This document shows positions 1-6,695 of a stretch of 12,934 nt of DNA, piece by piece. The translations under genes were made by a program, and so were the position numbers. The stretch spans positions 1 to 12,934 of the forward strand of contig CALKWS010000086.1 of assembly GCA_938004115.1 (NCBI GenBank). Reading direction: 5' to 3'. Origin of the DNA: an uncultured Ruaniaceae bacterium (GTDB lineage Bacteria > Actinomycetota > Actinomycetes > Actinomycetales > Beutenbergiaceae). Numbering within the stretch: the first letter of the stretch is position 1; each line of letters begins with the position of its first letter. The notes below the pieces were generated by a model, which made no database searches, was not told the DNA's origin, and worked only from the letters and a program-made list of their open reading frames with translations.

Positions 1-432
1 CTCCTTGGCGGCCCGGTCCACGATCGGGCCGCGCACCTGCCCGGTCAGGTGACCGGCGTCGTCGACCATCAACCGGTTCGCCTGCACCCTGGTGATCCTG
101 TGCTCGGCGGCCAGCGGGTCGATGATCTCGTGGAACCCGCCGGAGACCAGCCCCACCGGCCATTGGCGCCGGTGCAACTCGCCGATCAACTCCGCCGCAC
201 CGGGATTGAGCCGGATCTGTGCGCGCACCTCGGTCAGCACCGTCGCGGGCAGTCCGGCCAGAGCGGCGACCCGTTCGCGCAGGGCCGCCGCGAAGTCCAG
301 TTCCCCGGCCATGGCACGTTCGGTGATCGCCGCTACCTCTGCGCCCACCCCGGCGTGCTGCGCCAGCAGGTCGATCTGCTCCGCGGCGATGAACGTGGAA
401 TCCACATCCAGCACCACCAGGTGGCGGGTCAT
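1..432 (-). CDS. serB: Phosphoserine phosphatase, 5'-terminal part (cut by window edge)
   Basis: HAD-superfamily hydrolase that removes phosphate from L-phosphoserine, the last step of serine biosynthesis, in the cytoplasm. The first 144 codons are present without a stop; the C-terminal part lies off the left edge. HAD motif I is DVDST at residues 9-13, with D9 the expected nucleophile and D11 the acid/base. Motif II is SGG at 97-99, followed by HEII. The stretch ANRLMVDD...LTGQVRGPIVDRAAKE is typical of SerB. The lysine of motif III and the GDGAND motif IV are not in view. The catalytic domain begins at the very N-terminus, so this form lacks the N-terminal ACT domains seen in mycobacterial SerB2. 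The ATG shares an ATGA overlap with the glgC stop codon, so translation is probably coupled to glgC. I see no competing start. Identity is confident; completeness cannot be judged. Confidence 0.93.
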   Translation of the reverse strand, partial: MTRHLVVLDVDSTFIAAEQIDLLAQHAGVGAEVAAITERAMAGELDFAAALRERVAALAGLPATVLTEVRAQIRLNPGAAELIGELHRRQWPVGLVSGGFHEIIDPLAAEHRITRVQANRLMVDDAGHLTGQVRGPIVDRAAKE

Positions 433-1673
433 GCGGCATCGACCCGGGCGCCCTTGGGCACCACGGTCACCCCGGAGTCGGTGACGGTGAAGCCCCGGGA
501 GCGATCCAGTTCCGGATCCACCCCGACGGTGGCCCCCTCGGCCACGACGACGTTCTTGTCCAGGATGGCCTTGTGCACCCGCGCGTGCCGGTGCACCGTC
601 ACCCCGTCCAGCAGCACCGAGTCCTGCACCAACGACCAGGAGTGCACCCGGGTGTCGGGGGACAGGATGGACCCGAGCACGTCCCCGCCGGAGACCACCA
701 CTCCCGGGGAGATGATCGAATCGCGGGCGTGGCCGGTGCGGTCGGCGTCGGAGAAGACGAACTTCGCCGGCGGCAGGCCCACATACCCGGTGTGCACCGG
801 CCAGGCGTCGTTGTACACGTTGAACACCGGCTCGACGTTGATCAGGTCGATATTGGCCTCGTAGTAGGCGTCCAACGTCCCCACGTCGCGCCAGTAGTCC
901 CGGTCCCGGTCGGTGGATCCGGGCACGTCGTTGTGGATGAAGTCGTACAGCCCCGCCTGCCCCTTGTCCACGAAGTAGGGCACGATGTCCCCGCCCATGT
1001 CGTGTCTGGAGGTGGTGGACTTGGCGTCCTGGCGCACCGCCTCCACCAGGGCGTCGGCGGTGAGCACGTAGTTACCCATCGAGGCGAGCACCTCGGTGGG
1101 GGAGTCGGCCAGACCCTGGGGGTCGGTGGGCTTCTCCAGGAACTCCGCGATCCGGCCGGGGTCGGAGGGATCGGCAGAGATCACCCCGAACTGGTCGGCC
1201 AGGGAGATCGGCTGGCGGATGCCGGCCACGGTCATCTCCGCCCCGGAGTCGATGTGGGCGGCCACCATCTGGGAGAAGTCCATCCGGTACACGTGGTCGG
1301 CCCCGACCACCACCACGATGTCCGGGCGCTCGTCATCGATGAGGTTCAGGGACTGGTAGATCGCATCGGCGCTGCCCAGGAACCAGTTCTTGCCCACCCG
1401 TTGCTGGGCCGGCACCGGCGCCACGTAGTTGCCCAGCAGGGAACTCATCCGCCAGGTCTTGGCGATGTGCCGGTCCAGGGAGTGGGACTTGTACTGCGTG
1501 AGCACCACCACCCGCAGGTACCCGGAGTTGACGATGTTGGACAGGGCGAAGTCGATGAGCCGGTAGATACCGCCGAAGGGCACCGCGGGCTTGGCCCGGT
1601 CGGTGGTCAACGGCATCAGCCGCTTACCCTCTCCACCGGCGAGGACGATTGCGAGTACCCGTGGTGTGGCCAT
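429..1673 (-). CDS. glgC: Glucose-1-phosphate adenylyltransferase (ADP-glucose pyrophosphorylase)
   Basis: Makes ADP-glucose from glucose-1-phosphate and ATP, the committed step of bacterial glycogen synthesis. The protein has 414 residues, normal for the family. The nucleotidyltransferase domain shows GGEGKRL (13-19), KPAVPFGG (28-35), GSADAIYQ, GADHVYRMD, EFLEKP and SMGNYVL. A left-handed beta-helix follows, with hexapeptide-like repeats (SIISPGVVVSGG, VLGSILSPDTRV). The ATG at 1673 is chosen because MATPRVLAIVLAGGEG matches the family N-terminus; the open frame runs upstream to 1796 but that part is not family-like. There is no good Shine-Dalgarno site: a TAGGGT -10 element ends 7 nt before the ATG, so the mRNA may be leaderless. 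It overlaps serB by ATGA and is divergent from glgA/glgM, as for Rv1213/Rv1212c in Mycobacterium tuberculosis. Confidence 0.97.
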   Translation of the reverse strand: MATPRVLAIVLAGGEGKRLMPLTTDRAKPAVPFGGIYRLIDFALSNIVNSGYLRVVVLTQYKSHSLDRHIAKTWRMSSLLGNYVAPVPAQQRVGKNWFLGSADAIYQSLNLIDDERPDIVVVVGADHVYRMDFSQMVAAHIDSGAEMTVAGIRQPISLADQFGVISADPSDPGRIAEFLEKPTDPQGLADSPTEVLASMGNYVLTADALVEAVRQDAKSTTSRHDMGGDIVPYFVDKGQAGLYDFIHNDVPGSTDRDRDYWRDVGTLDAYYEANIDLINVEPVFNVYNDAWPVHTGYVGLPPAKFVFSDADRTGHARDSIISPGVVVSGGDVLGSILSPDTRVHSWSLVQDSVLLDGVTVHRHARVHKAILDKNVVVAEGATVGVDPELDRSRGFTVTDSGVTVVPKGARVDAA

Positions 1674-1697
1674 GCAATGAACCCTAGGCTGAGCCCA
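1674..1697. promoter_or_regulatory. Back-to-back -10 elements of the glgC and glgA promoters
   Basis: On the minus strand TAGGGT (plus-strand ACCCTA, 1681-1686) ends 7 nt before the glgC ATG, so transcription should begin at or next to the start codon. On the plus strand TAGGCT (1685-1690) would start transcription near 1697, giving glgA a leader of about 80 nt. The two hexamers share the central TA of a CCTAGG palindrome. No convincing -35 is seen on either side; the glgA -35 position would lie inside the glgC coding sequence. This is inferred from sequence pattern only. Confidence 0.5.
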
Positions 1698-1763
1698 CCG
1701 GGATCGGCCACCGATCCGCAAGCCGTCGTTGCAGGCGTGTCGCCGGTGCAGGTACCACGCCAC

Positions 1764-1770
1764 GGAAAGG
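1764..1770 (+). promoter_or_regulatory. Ribosome binding site that decides the glgA start
   Basis: GGAAAGG lies directly before an ATG at 1771 and 6 nt before a second in-frame ATG at 1777. Only the second has normal spacing, and MRVDLLTREYPP is the usual family N-terminus, so 1777 is chosen. Confidence 0.7.
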
Positions 1771-1776
1771 ATGTCC

Positions 1777-2970
1777 ATGCGTGTGGACCTGCTCACCCGC
1801 GAATACCCCCCGCACGTCTACGGCGGCGCCGGGGTGCACGTGACCGAACTCGCCCGGGTGCTGCGCGAGCGGGTGGAGGTGCAGGTCCGCTGTTTCGACG
1901 GGCCGCGCGCGCAGGACGGCGTGCACGGCTATGCGGAGCCGGAGACGTTGGCCGGTGCCAACCAGGCGCTGCGCACCTTCGGGGTGGACCTGGCGATGGC
2001 GGCCGACGTGGGCGGTGCGGACCTGGTGCACTCCCACACCTGGTACGCCAACCTGGGCGGTCACCTGGCCGGGCTGCTGCACGGAATCCCGCACGTGCTC
2101 AGCGCGCACTCCCTGGAACCGCTGCGGCCGTGGAAGGCCGAGCAGCTGGGCGGCGGGTACGCCTTGTCCAGCTGGGCCGAAGCCACCGCGTATGCGTCCG
2201 CAGCGGGCATCATCGCCGTCAGCGCCGCGATGCGCCAGGACATCCTGCGCTCCTACCCTGCGGTGGACCCTGCCCGGGTGCACGTGGTGCACAACGGGGT
2301 GGACCTGCAGCGGTGGGCAGCCCCACCAGCGGAGGCCAGCGAGGAAATCGCCCGCCGCCACGGGGTGGACCCCGGGCGGCCCACGGTGATCTTCGTGGGC
2401 CGCATCACCCGGCAGAAGGGACTGGCCTACCTGATCGAGGCGGCCCACCAGTTGCCCGCCGACGTCCAGCTCGTGCTGTGCGCCGGGGCCCCGGACACCG
2501 AGCAGATCGCCGAGGAGACCACCGCCGCGGTGGCCCGGCTGCGCCAGACCCACCCGAACGTGATCTGGATCGACCGGATGCTCCCGCACCAGGACGTGGT
2601 CGGGCTGCTGGCCGCCGCCACCGTGTTTGCCTGCCCCTCGATCTACGAACCACTGGGCATCGTGAACCTGGAAGCGATGGCCCTGGGCCTGCCGGTGGTG
2701 GCCTCGGCCACCGGGGGCATCCCCGAGGTGGTGCAGGACGGCGTCACCGGGCTGCTGGTGCCGCTGGAGCAGACCGACGACGGTTCTGGCACCCCGCACC
2801 GGCCGGAGCAGTTCGTCGCCGACCTTGCCGCCGCGTTGACCACCGTGCTGCAGGACCCCGAGCGGGCGGCGCGGATGGGTCGCGCCGGGTACCGGCGCGC
2901 CCAGGAACACTTCTCCTGGGACGCGATCGGCGAGCGCACGCTGCAGGTGTACCGCAGCGTGCTGGGCTGA
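1777..2970 (+). CDS. glgA: GT4 glycosyltransferase, actinobacterial GlgA/GlgM type (ADP-glucose dependent)
   Basis: Transfers glucose from ADP-glucose. The 397-residue protein belongs to the short actinobacterial 'glycogen synthase' group, which is GT4 rather than the GT5 GlgA of E. coli. The characterised mycobacterial member (Rv1212c, GlgM) uses glucose-1-phosphate as acceptor and makes alpha-maltose-1-phosphate for the GlgE pathway, so true glycogen synthase or maltose-1-phosphate synthase are both open here. An N-terminal Rossmann domain has YGGAGVHVTELARVL. The C-terminal domain has FVGRITRQKG, with R209 and K214 expected to contact the nucleotide phosphates, and an E-x7-E motif (E291, E299) in YEPLGIVNLEAMALGLP, followed by TGGIPEVV. 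It is divergent from glgC and stops 5 bp before the end of the converging gene, leaving no room for a terminator. The identity of the family is firm; the acceptor is inferred. Confidence 0.93.
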   Translation: MRVDLLTREYPPHVYGGAGVHVTELARVLRERVEVQVRCFDGPRAQDGVHGYAEPETLAGANQALRTFGVDLAMAADVGGADLVHSHTWYANLGGHLAGLLHGIPHVLSAHSLEPLRPWKAEQLGGGYALSSWAEATAYASAAGIIAVSAAMRQDILRSYPAVDPARVHVVHNGVDLQRWAAPPAEASEEIARRHGVDPGRPTVIFVGRITRQKGLAYLIEAAHQLPADVQLVLCAGAPDTEQIAEETTAAVARLRQTHPNVIWIDRMLPHQDVVGLLAAATVFACPSIYEPLGIVNLEAMALGLPVVASATGGIPEVVQDGVTGLLVPLEQTDDGSGTPHRPEQFVADLAAALTTVLQDPERAARMGRAGYRRAQEHFSWDAIGERTLQVYRSVLG

Positions 2971-2975
2971 GCGCC

Positions 2976-3740
2976 TCAGAACCCCGAGGCGGTCACCGCC
3001 GACAGCGCCGCCCGGGCCGCGGAGGCCACGTGCCGCAGCGCCGCGGTGCGCTGATCGGCCTGCCAGGAGTTCACCGCCGCCCCGTCGTCCTCGGTGGCCA
3101 GGTCCACGATCGCCCGCAACCGCACCGCACGGGAGAGCACGTGCAGCCTGCGGGAGTCCAGTCCCGGGGGGATCCGGTTCACCAGCGGGGCCGGTAACTC
3201 ATCGCTGCCCAGCATGGCGATCTCCTCGGCGGCGTCCTCCCGCCACCGGGCCACGTCCATACTCGTGAGCGTCTCGATCGCCAGATTCAGCGCCTCGGCC
3301 AGCCCGGTGCGCGCCTCGGCCATGGTCACCACCGGCGGCACCCAGGAGGTGCCGTCCACGGGTTCACTGTGCACCTGCCAGCCGAGGAGCTCGCCCGGTT
3401 CCCATTCGGACCCGAAGGGCTGCTCCCGGGGCACGGCCACCCGCAACAGCCCGGGGGCCCCGCCCGGGGGACCGCTGACCACCACCTGTTCGGCCGCCAA
3501 CGCGCCCGACCTCGCCGGGGCCGGGAGGCGGATCGGGTCACCGGGGACCGGCAGGGCCGCCAGAATCGCCGTGCCGGCCACCTGCGCGAGCAACTCCGCG
3601 CTGCTCGTGCCGTGAGCGTCGTCGTCGGCCTCCCCGCGCACCGCCTGGGCGGCCACCGCCACCTCGGCCGGGTCGGGAGCCTCACCAAGACGCGGCGCCC
3701 ACAGCGCGACGAGTATCGATCGGGGGATGTCCACGGACAT
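2976..3740 (-). CDS. Unrecognised protein, 254 residues, lysine-, cysteine- and tyrosine-free
   Basis: I do not recognise a family. The 254-residue protein has no signal peptide and no membrane segment. The N-terminal half is rich in Ala, Pro, Gly and Val (LPVPGDPIRLPAPARSG; VVVSGPPGGAPGLLRVAVP). The middle has tryptophans (EWEPGELLGWQV; TSWVPPVV). The C-terminal 110 residues look helical (MAEARTGLAEALNLAIETL; SRAVRLRAIVDLATED; RTAALRHVASAARAALSAV). It contains no Lys, Cys or Tyr. The ATG at 3740 is chosen because the open frame further upstream, to 4082, runs antisense through the next gene, and because TACGGT ends 7 nt before this ATG, fitting a leaderless start; there is no Shine-Dalgarno site. 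It converges on glgA (5 bp gap) and diverges from the ABC ATPase (34 bp gap). Third-position G/C bias supports real coding. Function unknown. Confidence 0.8.
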   Translation of the reverse strand: MSVDIPRSILVALWAPRLGEAPDPAEVAVAAQAVRGEADDDAHGTSSAELLAQVAGTAILAALPVPGDPIRLPAPARSGALAAEQVVVSGPPGGAPGLLRVAVPREQPFGSEWEPGELLGWQVHSEPVDGTSWVPPVVTMAEARTGLAEALNLAIETLTSMDVARWREDAAEEIAMLGSDELPAPLVNRIPPGLDSRRLHVLSRAVRLRAIVDLATEDDGAAVNSWQADQRTAALRHVASAARAALSAVTASGF

Positions 3741-3774
3741 AGCACCCACCGTAGGTGAACTAGGCTGTGGCGAT
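3741..3774. promoter_or_regulatory. 34-bp divergent promoter region with two leaderless-type -10 elements
   Basis: Minus strand: TACGGT (plus-strand ACCGTA, 3748-3753) ends 7 nt before the ATG at 3740. Plus strand: TAGGCT (3761-3766) ends 8 nt before the ATG at 3775. Neither gene has a Shine-Dalgarno sequence. The hexamers are 7 bp apart, so the two polymerases could not bind together. The -35 region of each promoter lies in or beside the opposite gene, and no clear -35 motif is visible. Confidence 0.5.
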
Positions 3775-4590
<816 letters not shown>

Positions 4591-4620
4591 CCCACGCTCA
4601 CCGCAGATAGTCGCCGTGGG
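4591..4620 (+). terminator. Weak hairpin after the ABC ATPase gene
   Basis: CCCACG (4591-4596) and CGTGGG (4615-4620) can pair as a 6-bp stem with an 18-nt loop, directly after the stop codon. There is no T-tract and the loop is long, so this may be chance. The rest of the gap up to 4727 holds the nfeD promoter. Confidence 0.2.
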
Positions 4621-4693
4621 CGCAGGACGCTGCAGGCGGACGGGCGAGTCCCGGTTCGCGGCGGCACCGGGCCGGCGGCGTTTACGGGTCGTT

Positions 4694-4721
4694 TAGAATG
4701 GGCCGTACGCGACGGAGGAGG
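4694..4721 (+). promoter_or_regulatory. nfeD -10 element and strong Shine-Dalgarno site
   Basis: TAGAAT (4694-4699) is a good -10; transcription would start near 4706, giving a leader of about 22 nt. GGAGGAGG (4714-4721) is a strong ribosome binding site 6 nt before the ATG. No clear -35 is seen. Unlike several neighbours, this gene therefore uses a conventional leader. Confidence 0.6.
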
Positions 4722-4727
4722 TAGGCG

Positions 4728-5207
4728 ATGGGCTGGCTGTGGTGGCTCGGGGCGGCCCTGGTGCTGGGCGTCATCGAGATGCTCACCGTGGACCTGCTGT
4801 TCCTCATGCTCGCCGGCGGCGCCACCGCGGCGGCGATCGCCGGGGCACTGGGAGCCCCGTTCTGGCTGCAACTGATCATCGCCGCCGTCGTCTCCGCCGG
4901 GTTGCTGGTGCTGGTCCGCCCATGGGCGCTGGCCAAACTCAAGTCCAACACCCCCGAGGCCCGTACCAACGTGGATGCCCACCGCGGGCGGATGGCGACC
5001 GTGGTCTCCGACGTCTCCGACCGCGCCGGCCGGGTGAAGCTCACCGGGGAGGTCTGGACCGCCCGCACCGAGACGCCCGGTGTGGTGCTGCCGGTGGGTG
5101 CGCAGGTGACCGTGGTGCGCATCGACGGTGCCACCGCGATCGTGGCGCCGGCACCGGTGGAGACCAACCCGAGCCAGCCCTACGGGCCGCCCGGGCCCGG
5201 GTACTGA
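4728..5207 (+). CDS. NfeD-family membrane protein, short form
   Basis: A 159-residue short NfeD protein. There are three hydrophobic segments at about residues 3-20, 23-42 and 45-63, with an acidic residue pair in the first loop (IEMLTVD) as is usual in NfeD. The C-terminal part, about 85-145 (HRGRMATVVSDVSD; VKLTGEVWTA; VGAQVTVVRIDGATAIV), fits the OB-fold domain. A Pro/Gly-rich tail ends PYGPPGPGY. It lacks the N-terminal ClpP-like serine protease domain of long NfeD proteins. Short NfeD proteins are typically encoded beside SPFH proteins (for example YbbJ/QmcA in E. coli) and are thought to bind them in the membrane through the OB domain. The next gene is an SPFH protein, which fits. The ATG is fixed by the strong ribosome binding site at 4714-4721. 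Confidence 0.88.
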   Translation: MGWLWWLGAALVLGVIEMLTVDLLFLMLAGGATAAAIAGALGAPFWLQLIIAAVVSAGLLVLVRPWALAKLKSNTPEARTNVDAHRGRMATVVSDVSDRAGRVKLTGEVWTARTETPGVVLPVGAQVTVVRIDGATAIVAPAPVETNPSQPYGPPGPGY

Positions 5208-5228
5208 CGCCCGGCCCGTCCCCGGAAC

Positions 5229-5250
5229 GGTCACCGCCGGGCCGGTGACC
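5229..5250. repeat. Perfect 8-bp inverted repeat between nfeD and the SPFH gene
   Basis: GGTCACCG (5229-5236), a 6-nt spacer, and CGGTGACC (5243-5250). It lies 22 nt after the nfeD stop and 3 bp upstream of the predicted -10 of the SPFH gene, so it covers that promoter's -35 region. It could be an nfeD terminator (no T-tract follows) or an operator. The sequence does not decide. Confidence 0.55.
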
Positions 5251-5253
5251 CCC

Positions 5254-5259
5254 TAGGCT
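5254..5259 (+). promoter_or_regulatory. Possible -10 element of the SPFH gene
   Basis: TAGGCT, the same hexamer as upstream of the glycosyltransferase and the ABC ATPase. Transcription would start near 5266, giving a leader of about 60 nt. GAGGG at 5316-5320 is the ribosome binding site, 6 nt before the GTG at 5327. Confidence 0.4.
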
Positions 5260-5326
5260 GTACCGAGGAGTAGCCCGCGCCCGTCCGGGACTGCACCGCA
5301 CCCGTCCGAGAGAATGAGGGAATAGC

Positions 5327-6568
5327 GTGACCGGAGCCCAAATCGGTTTCATCGTGGTGGCGGTCGTCTTCGCCATCTTCGTGATCGTGGCGATCCGCCA
5401 GTCGATCCGGATCGTGCCCCAGGCGGTGGCACTCATCATCGAGCGCCTCGGGCGCTACCAGTCCACGATGTACGCCGGACTGCACTTCCTGATCCCGTTC
5501 ATCGACCGGGTGCGCGCCGGGGTGGACCTGCGTGAGCAGGTCGTCTCCTTCGCCCCGCAGCCGGTGATCACCTCCGACAACCTCGTGGTGAGCATCGACA
5601 CGGTCATCTACTTCCAGGTGACCAACCCCAAGGACGCGACGTATGAGATCGCGAACTACATCACCGGTATCGAGCAGCTCACCGTGACCACGCTGCGGAA
5701 CGTGATCGGCTCGATGGACCTGGAGCAGACGCTGACCAGCCGGGACCAGATCAACGGCCAACTGCGCGGGGTGCTCGATGAGGCCACCGGCCGGTGGGGC
5801 ATCCGGGTGAACCGGGTGGAACTCAAGGCGATCGACCCGCCGGCCTCGGTGCAGGGCTCGATGGAACAGCAGATGCGTGCCGAGCGGGACCGGCGTGCGG
5901 CGATCCTCACCGCCGAGGGCGTCAAGCAGTCCCAGATCCTCACCGCCGAGGGTGAGAAGCAGGCCGCGATCCTGCGCGCCGAGGGTCAGGCCCAGTCCGC
6001 GATCCTCAAGGCCCAGGGTGAGTCCCGGGCGATCCTGCAGGTCTTCGACGCCATCCACCGCGGGGACGCCGGTCCGAAACTGCTGGCCTACCAGTACCTG
6101 CAGATGCTGCCGCAGATCGCCAACGGCTCCTCCTCCAAACTCTGGGTCATCCCCACCGAGTTCACCGCGGCGCTCGGTTCGATCGCCTCGGCCTTCGGCG
6201 GCGAGCAGCCCCCGCCGGGCTTCGATAGTGACGACGACGGCGGAAACGGCGGCGACGACGACGGTCCGGCTGCGCAGGATGGTCCCTCGGGCCGGCGCGG
6301 GCGCCGGCGGAAGGAACGGGTCTCCACCGCCGAGCACATCGAGGGGTTGGACGTGGAACTGCCGGAGACGGCACTGCAGGACCCCTCCGAGGCGCTGCGG
6401 GAAGCACGCGGCCAGGTCACCGAGGCCACCGCGGAGGCCACCACCGCCGGGGAGCGCTCCGGCCGGCCGTTCTCCCAGGCGGCCGAGGCCGGGCAGACCC
6501 CCGAGGGCGAGCAGCTCCCGGCCGAGGACGGGGACGTGCCCCCGCCCCCGCCACCCCCGCAGCAGTAG
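5327..6568 (+). CDS. SPFH-domain membrane protein (stomatin/QmcA-like)
   Basis: A 413-residue slipin/QmcA-type protein, expected to sit in the membrane and oligomerise into a scaffold with its NfeD partner encoded just upstream. The N-terminus has one hydrophobic segment (about 6-23). The SPFH core follows (VPQAVALIIERLGRYQ; GLHFLIPFIDRV; VITSDNLVVSIDTVIYFQV; WGIRVNRVELKAIDPP). Residues 193-235 form four near-identical 10- or 11-residue repeats, a predicted coiled coil. The last conserved part is LAYQYLQMLPQIANG and KLWVIPTEF. From about residue 290 there is a low-complexity tail of roughly 120 residues with an Asp/Gly cluster, a basic patch (RRGRRRKER), an Ala/Glu/Thr-rich stretch and a final PPPPPPPQQ. 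E. coli QmcA has about 305 residues, so the tail is the extra part. The GTG start has GAGGG 6 nt upstream. Confidence 0.93.
   Translation: MTGAQIGFIVVAVVFAIFVIVAIRQSIRIVPQAVALIIERLGRYQSTMYAGLHFLIPFIDRVRAGVDLREQVVSFAPQPVITSDNLVVSIDTVIYFQVTNPKDATYEIANYITGIEQLTVTTLRNVIGSMDLEQTLTSRDQINGQLRGVLDEATGRWGIRVNRVELKAIDPPASVQGSMEQQMRAERDRRAAILTAEGVKQSQILTAEGEKQAAILRAEGQAQSAILKAQGESRAILQVFDAIHRGDAGPKLLAYQYLQMLPQIANGSSSKLWVIPTEFTAALGSIASAFGGEQPPPGFDSDDDGGNGGDDDGPAAQDGPSGRRGRRRKERVSTAEHIEGLDVELPETALQDPSEALREARGQVTEATAEATTAGERSGRPFSQAAEAGQTPEGEQLPAEDGDVPPPPPPPQQ
5903..6031 (+). repeat. 33-nt coding repeat giving an 11-residue (hendecad) coiled-coil repeat
   Basis: Within the SPFH gene, residues 193-203 (ILTAEGVKQSQ), 204-214 (ILTAEGEKQAA), 215-225 (ILRAEGQAQSA) and 226-235 (ILKAQGESRA, one residue short), then IL again at 236. 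Ile-Leu recurs every 11 residues, the spacing of a hendecad coiled coil. The DNA copies differ at several codons, so the repeat is kept at protein level rather than being a fresh duplication. Confidence 0.85.
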
Positions 6569-6581
6569 GACTCCCGTGCCT

Positions 6582-6608
6582 GGCCGGTGTGACGACGTCG
6601 TGCCGGCC
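6582..6608. terminator. Possible hairpin after the SPFH gene
   Basis: GGCCGG (6582-6587) pairs with CCGGCC (6603-6608), and the loop contains a second perfect palindrome, ACGACGTCGT (6592-6601). It lies 13 nt after the SPFH stop. No T-tract follows, so termination is uncertain. Confidence 0.35.
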
Positions 6609-6683
6609 GGGCGGTGACGGCCCCGGGCCTGCGCTGCTGGCGAACGTCCGGCCGCGGCCCGCATAAACGTTGGCGCGCCGGTG

Positions 6684-6689
6684 TAGCGT
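6684..6689 (+). promoter_or_regulatory. -10 element for a leaderless start of the ABC exporter operon
   Basis: TAGCGT ends 6 nt before the GTG at 6696, and no Shine-Dalgarno sequence precedes that codon. A transcript starting at the GTG would be leaderless. No clear -35 is visible. Confidence 0.45.
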
Positions 6690-6695
6690 CACCGT

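Noticed and set aside
1674..1796. Upstream extension of glgC to 1796
   Set aside because: The extra residues do not match the family N-terminus and would run over the glgA promoter and start.
573..3197. Very long plus-strand open frame antisense to glgC and running into glgA
   Set aside because: It is a shadow of GC-rich codon use; its product is low-complexity (His/Gly/Val/Arg-rich) and it overlaps well-identified genes.
3727..3774. Upstream extension of the ABC ATPase to 3727
   Set aside because: It would overlap the divergent gene; the extra residues are not part of the ABC fold, and TAGGCT is placed for the ATG at 3775.
5903..6031. Tandem 33-nt units as a possible CRISPR or DNA satellite
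   Set aside because: The units are in frame inside a conserved coiled coil, without spacers, and differ at codon level.
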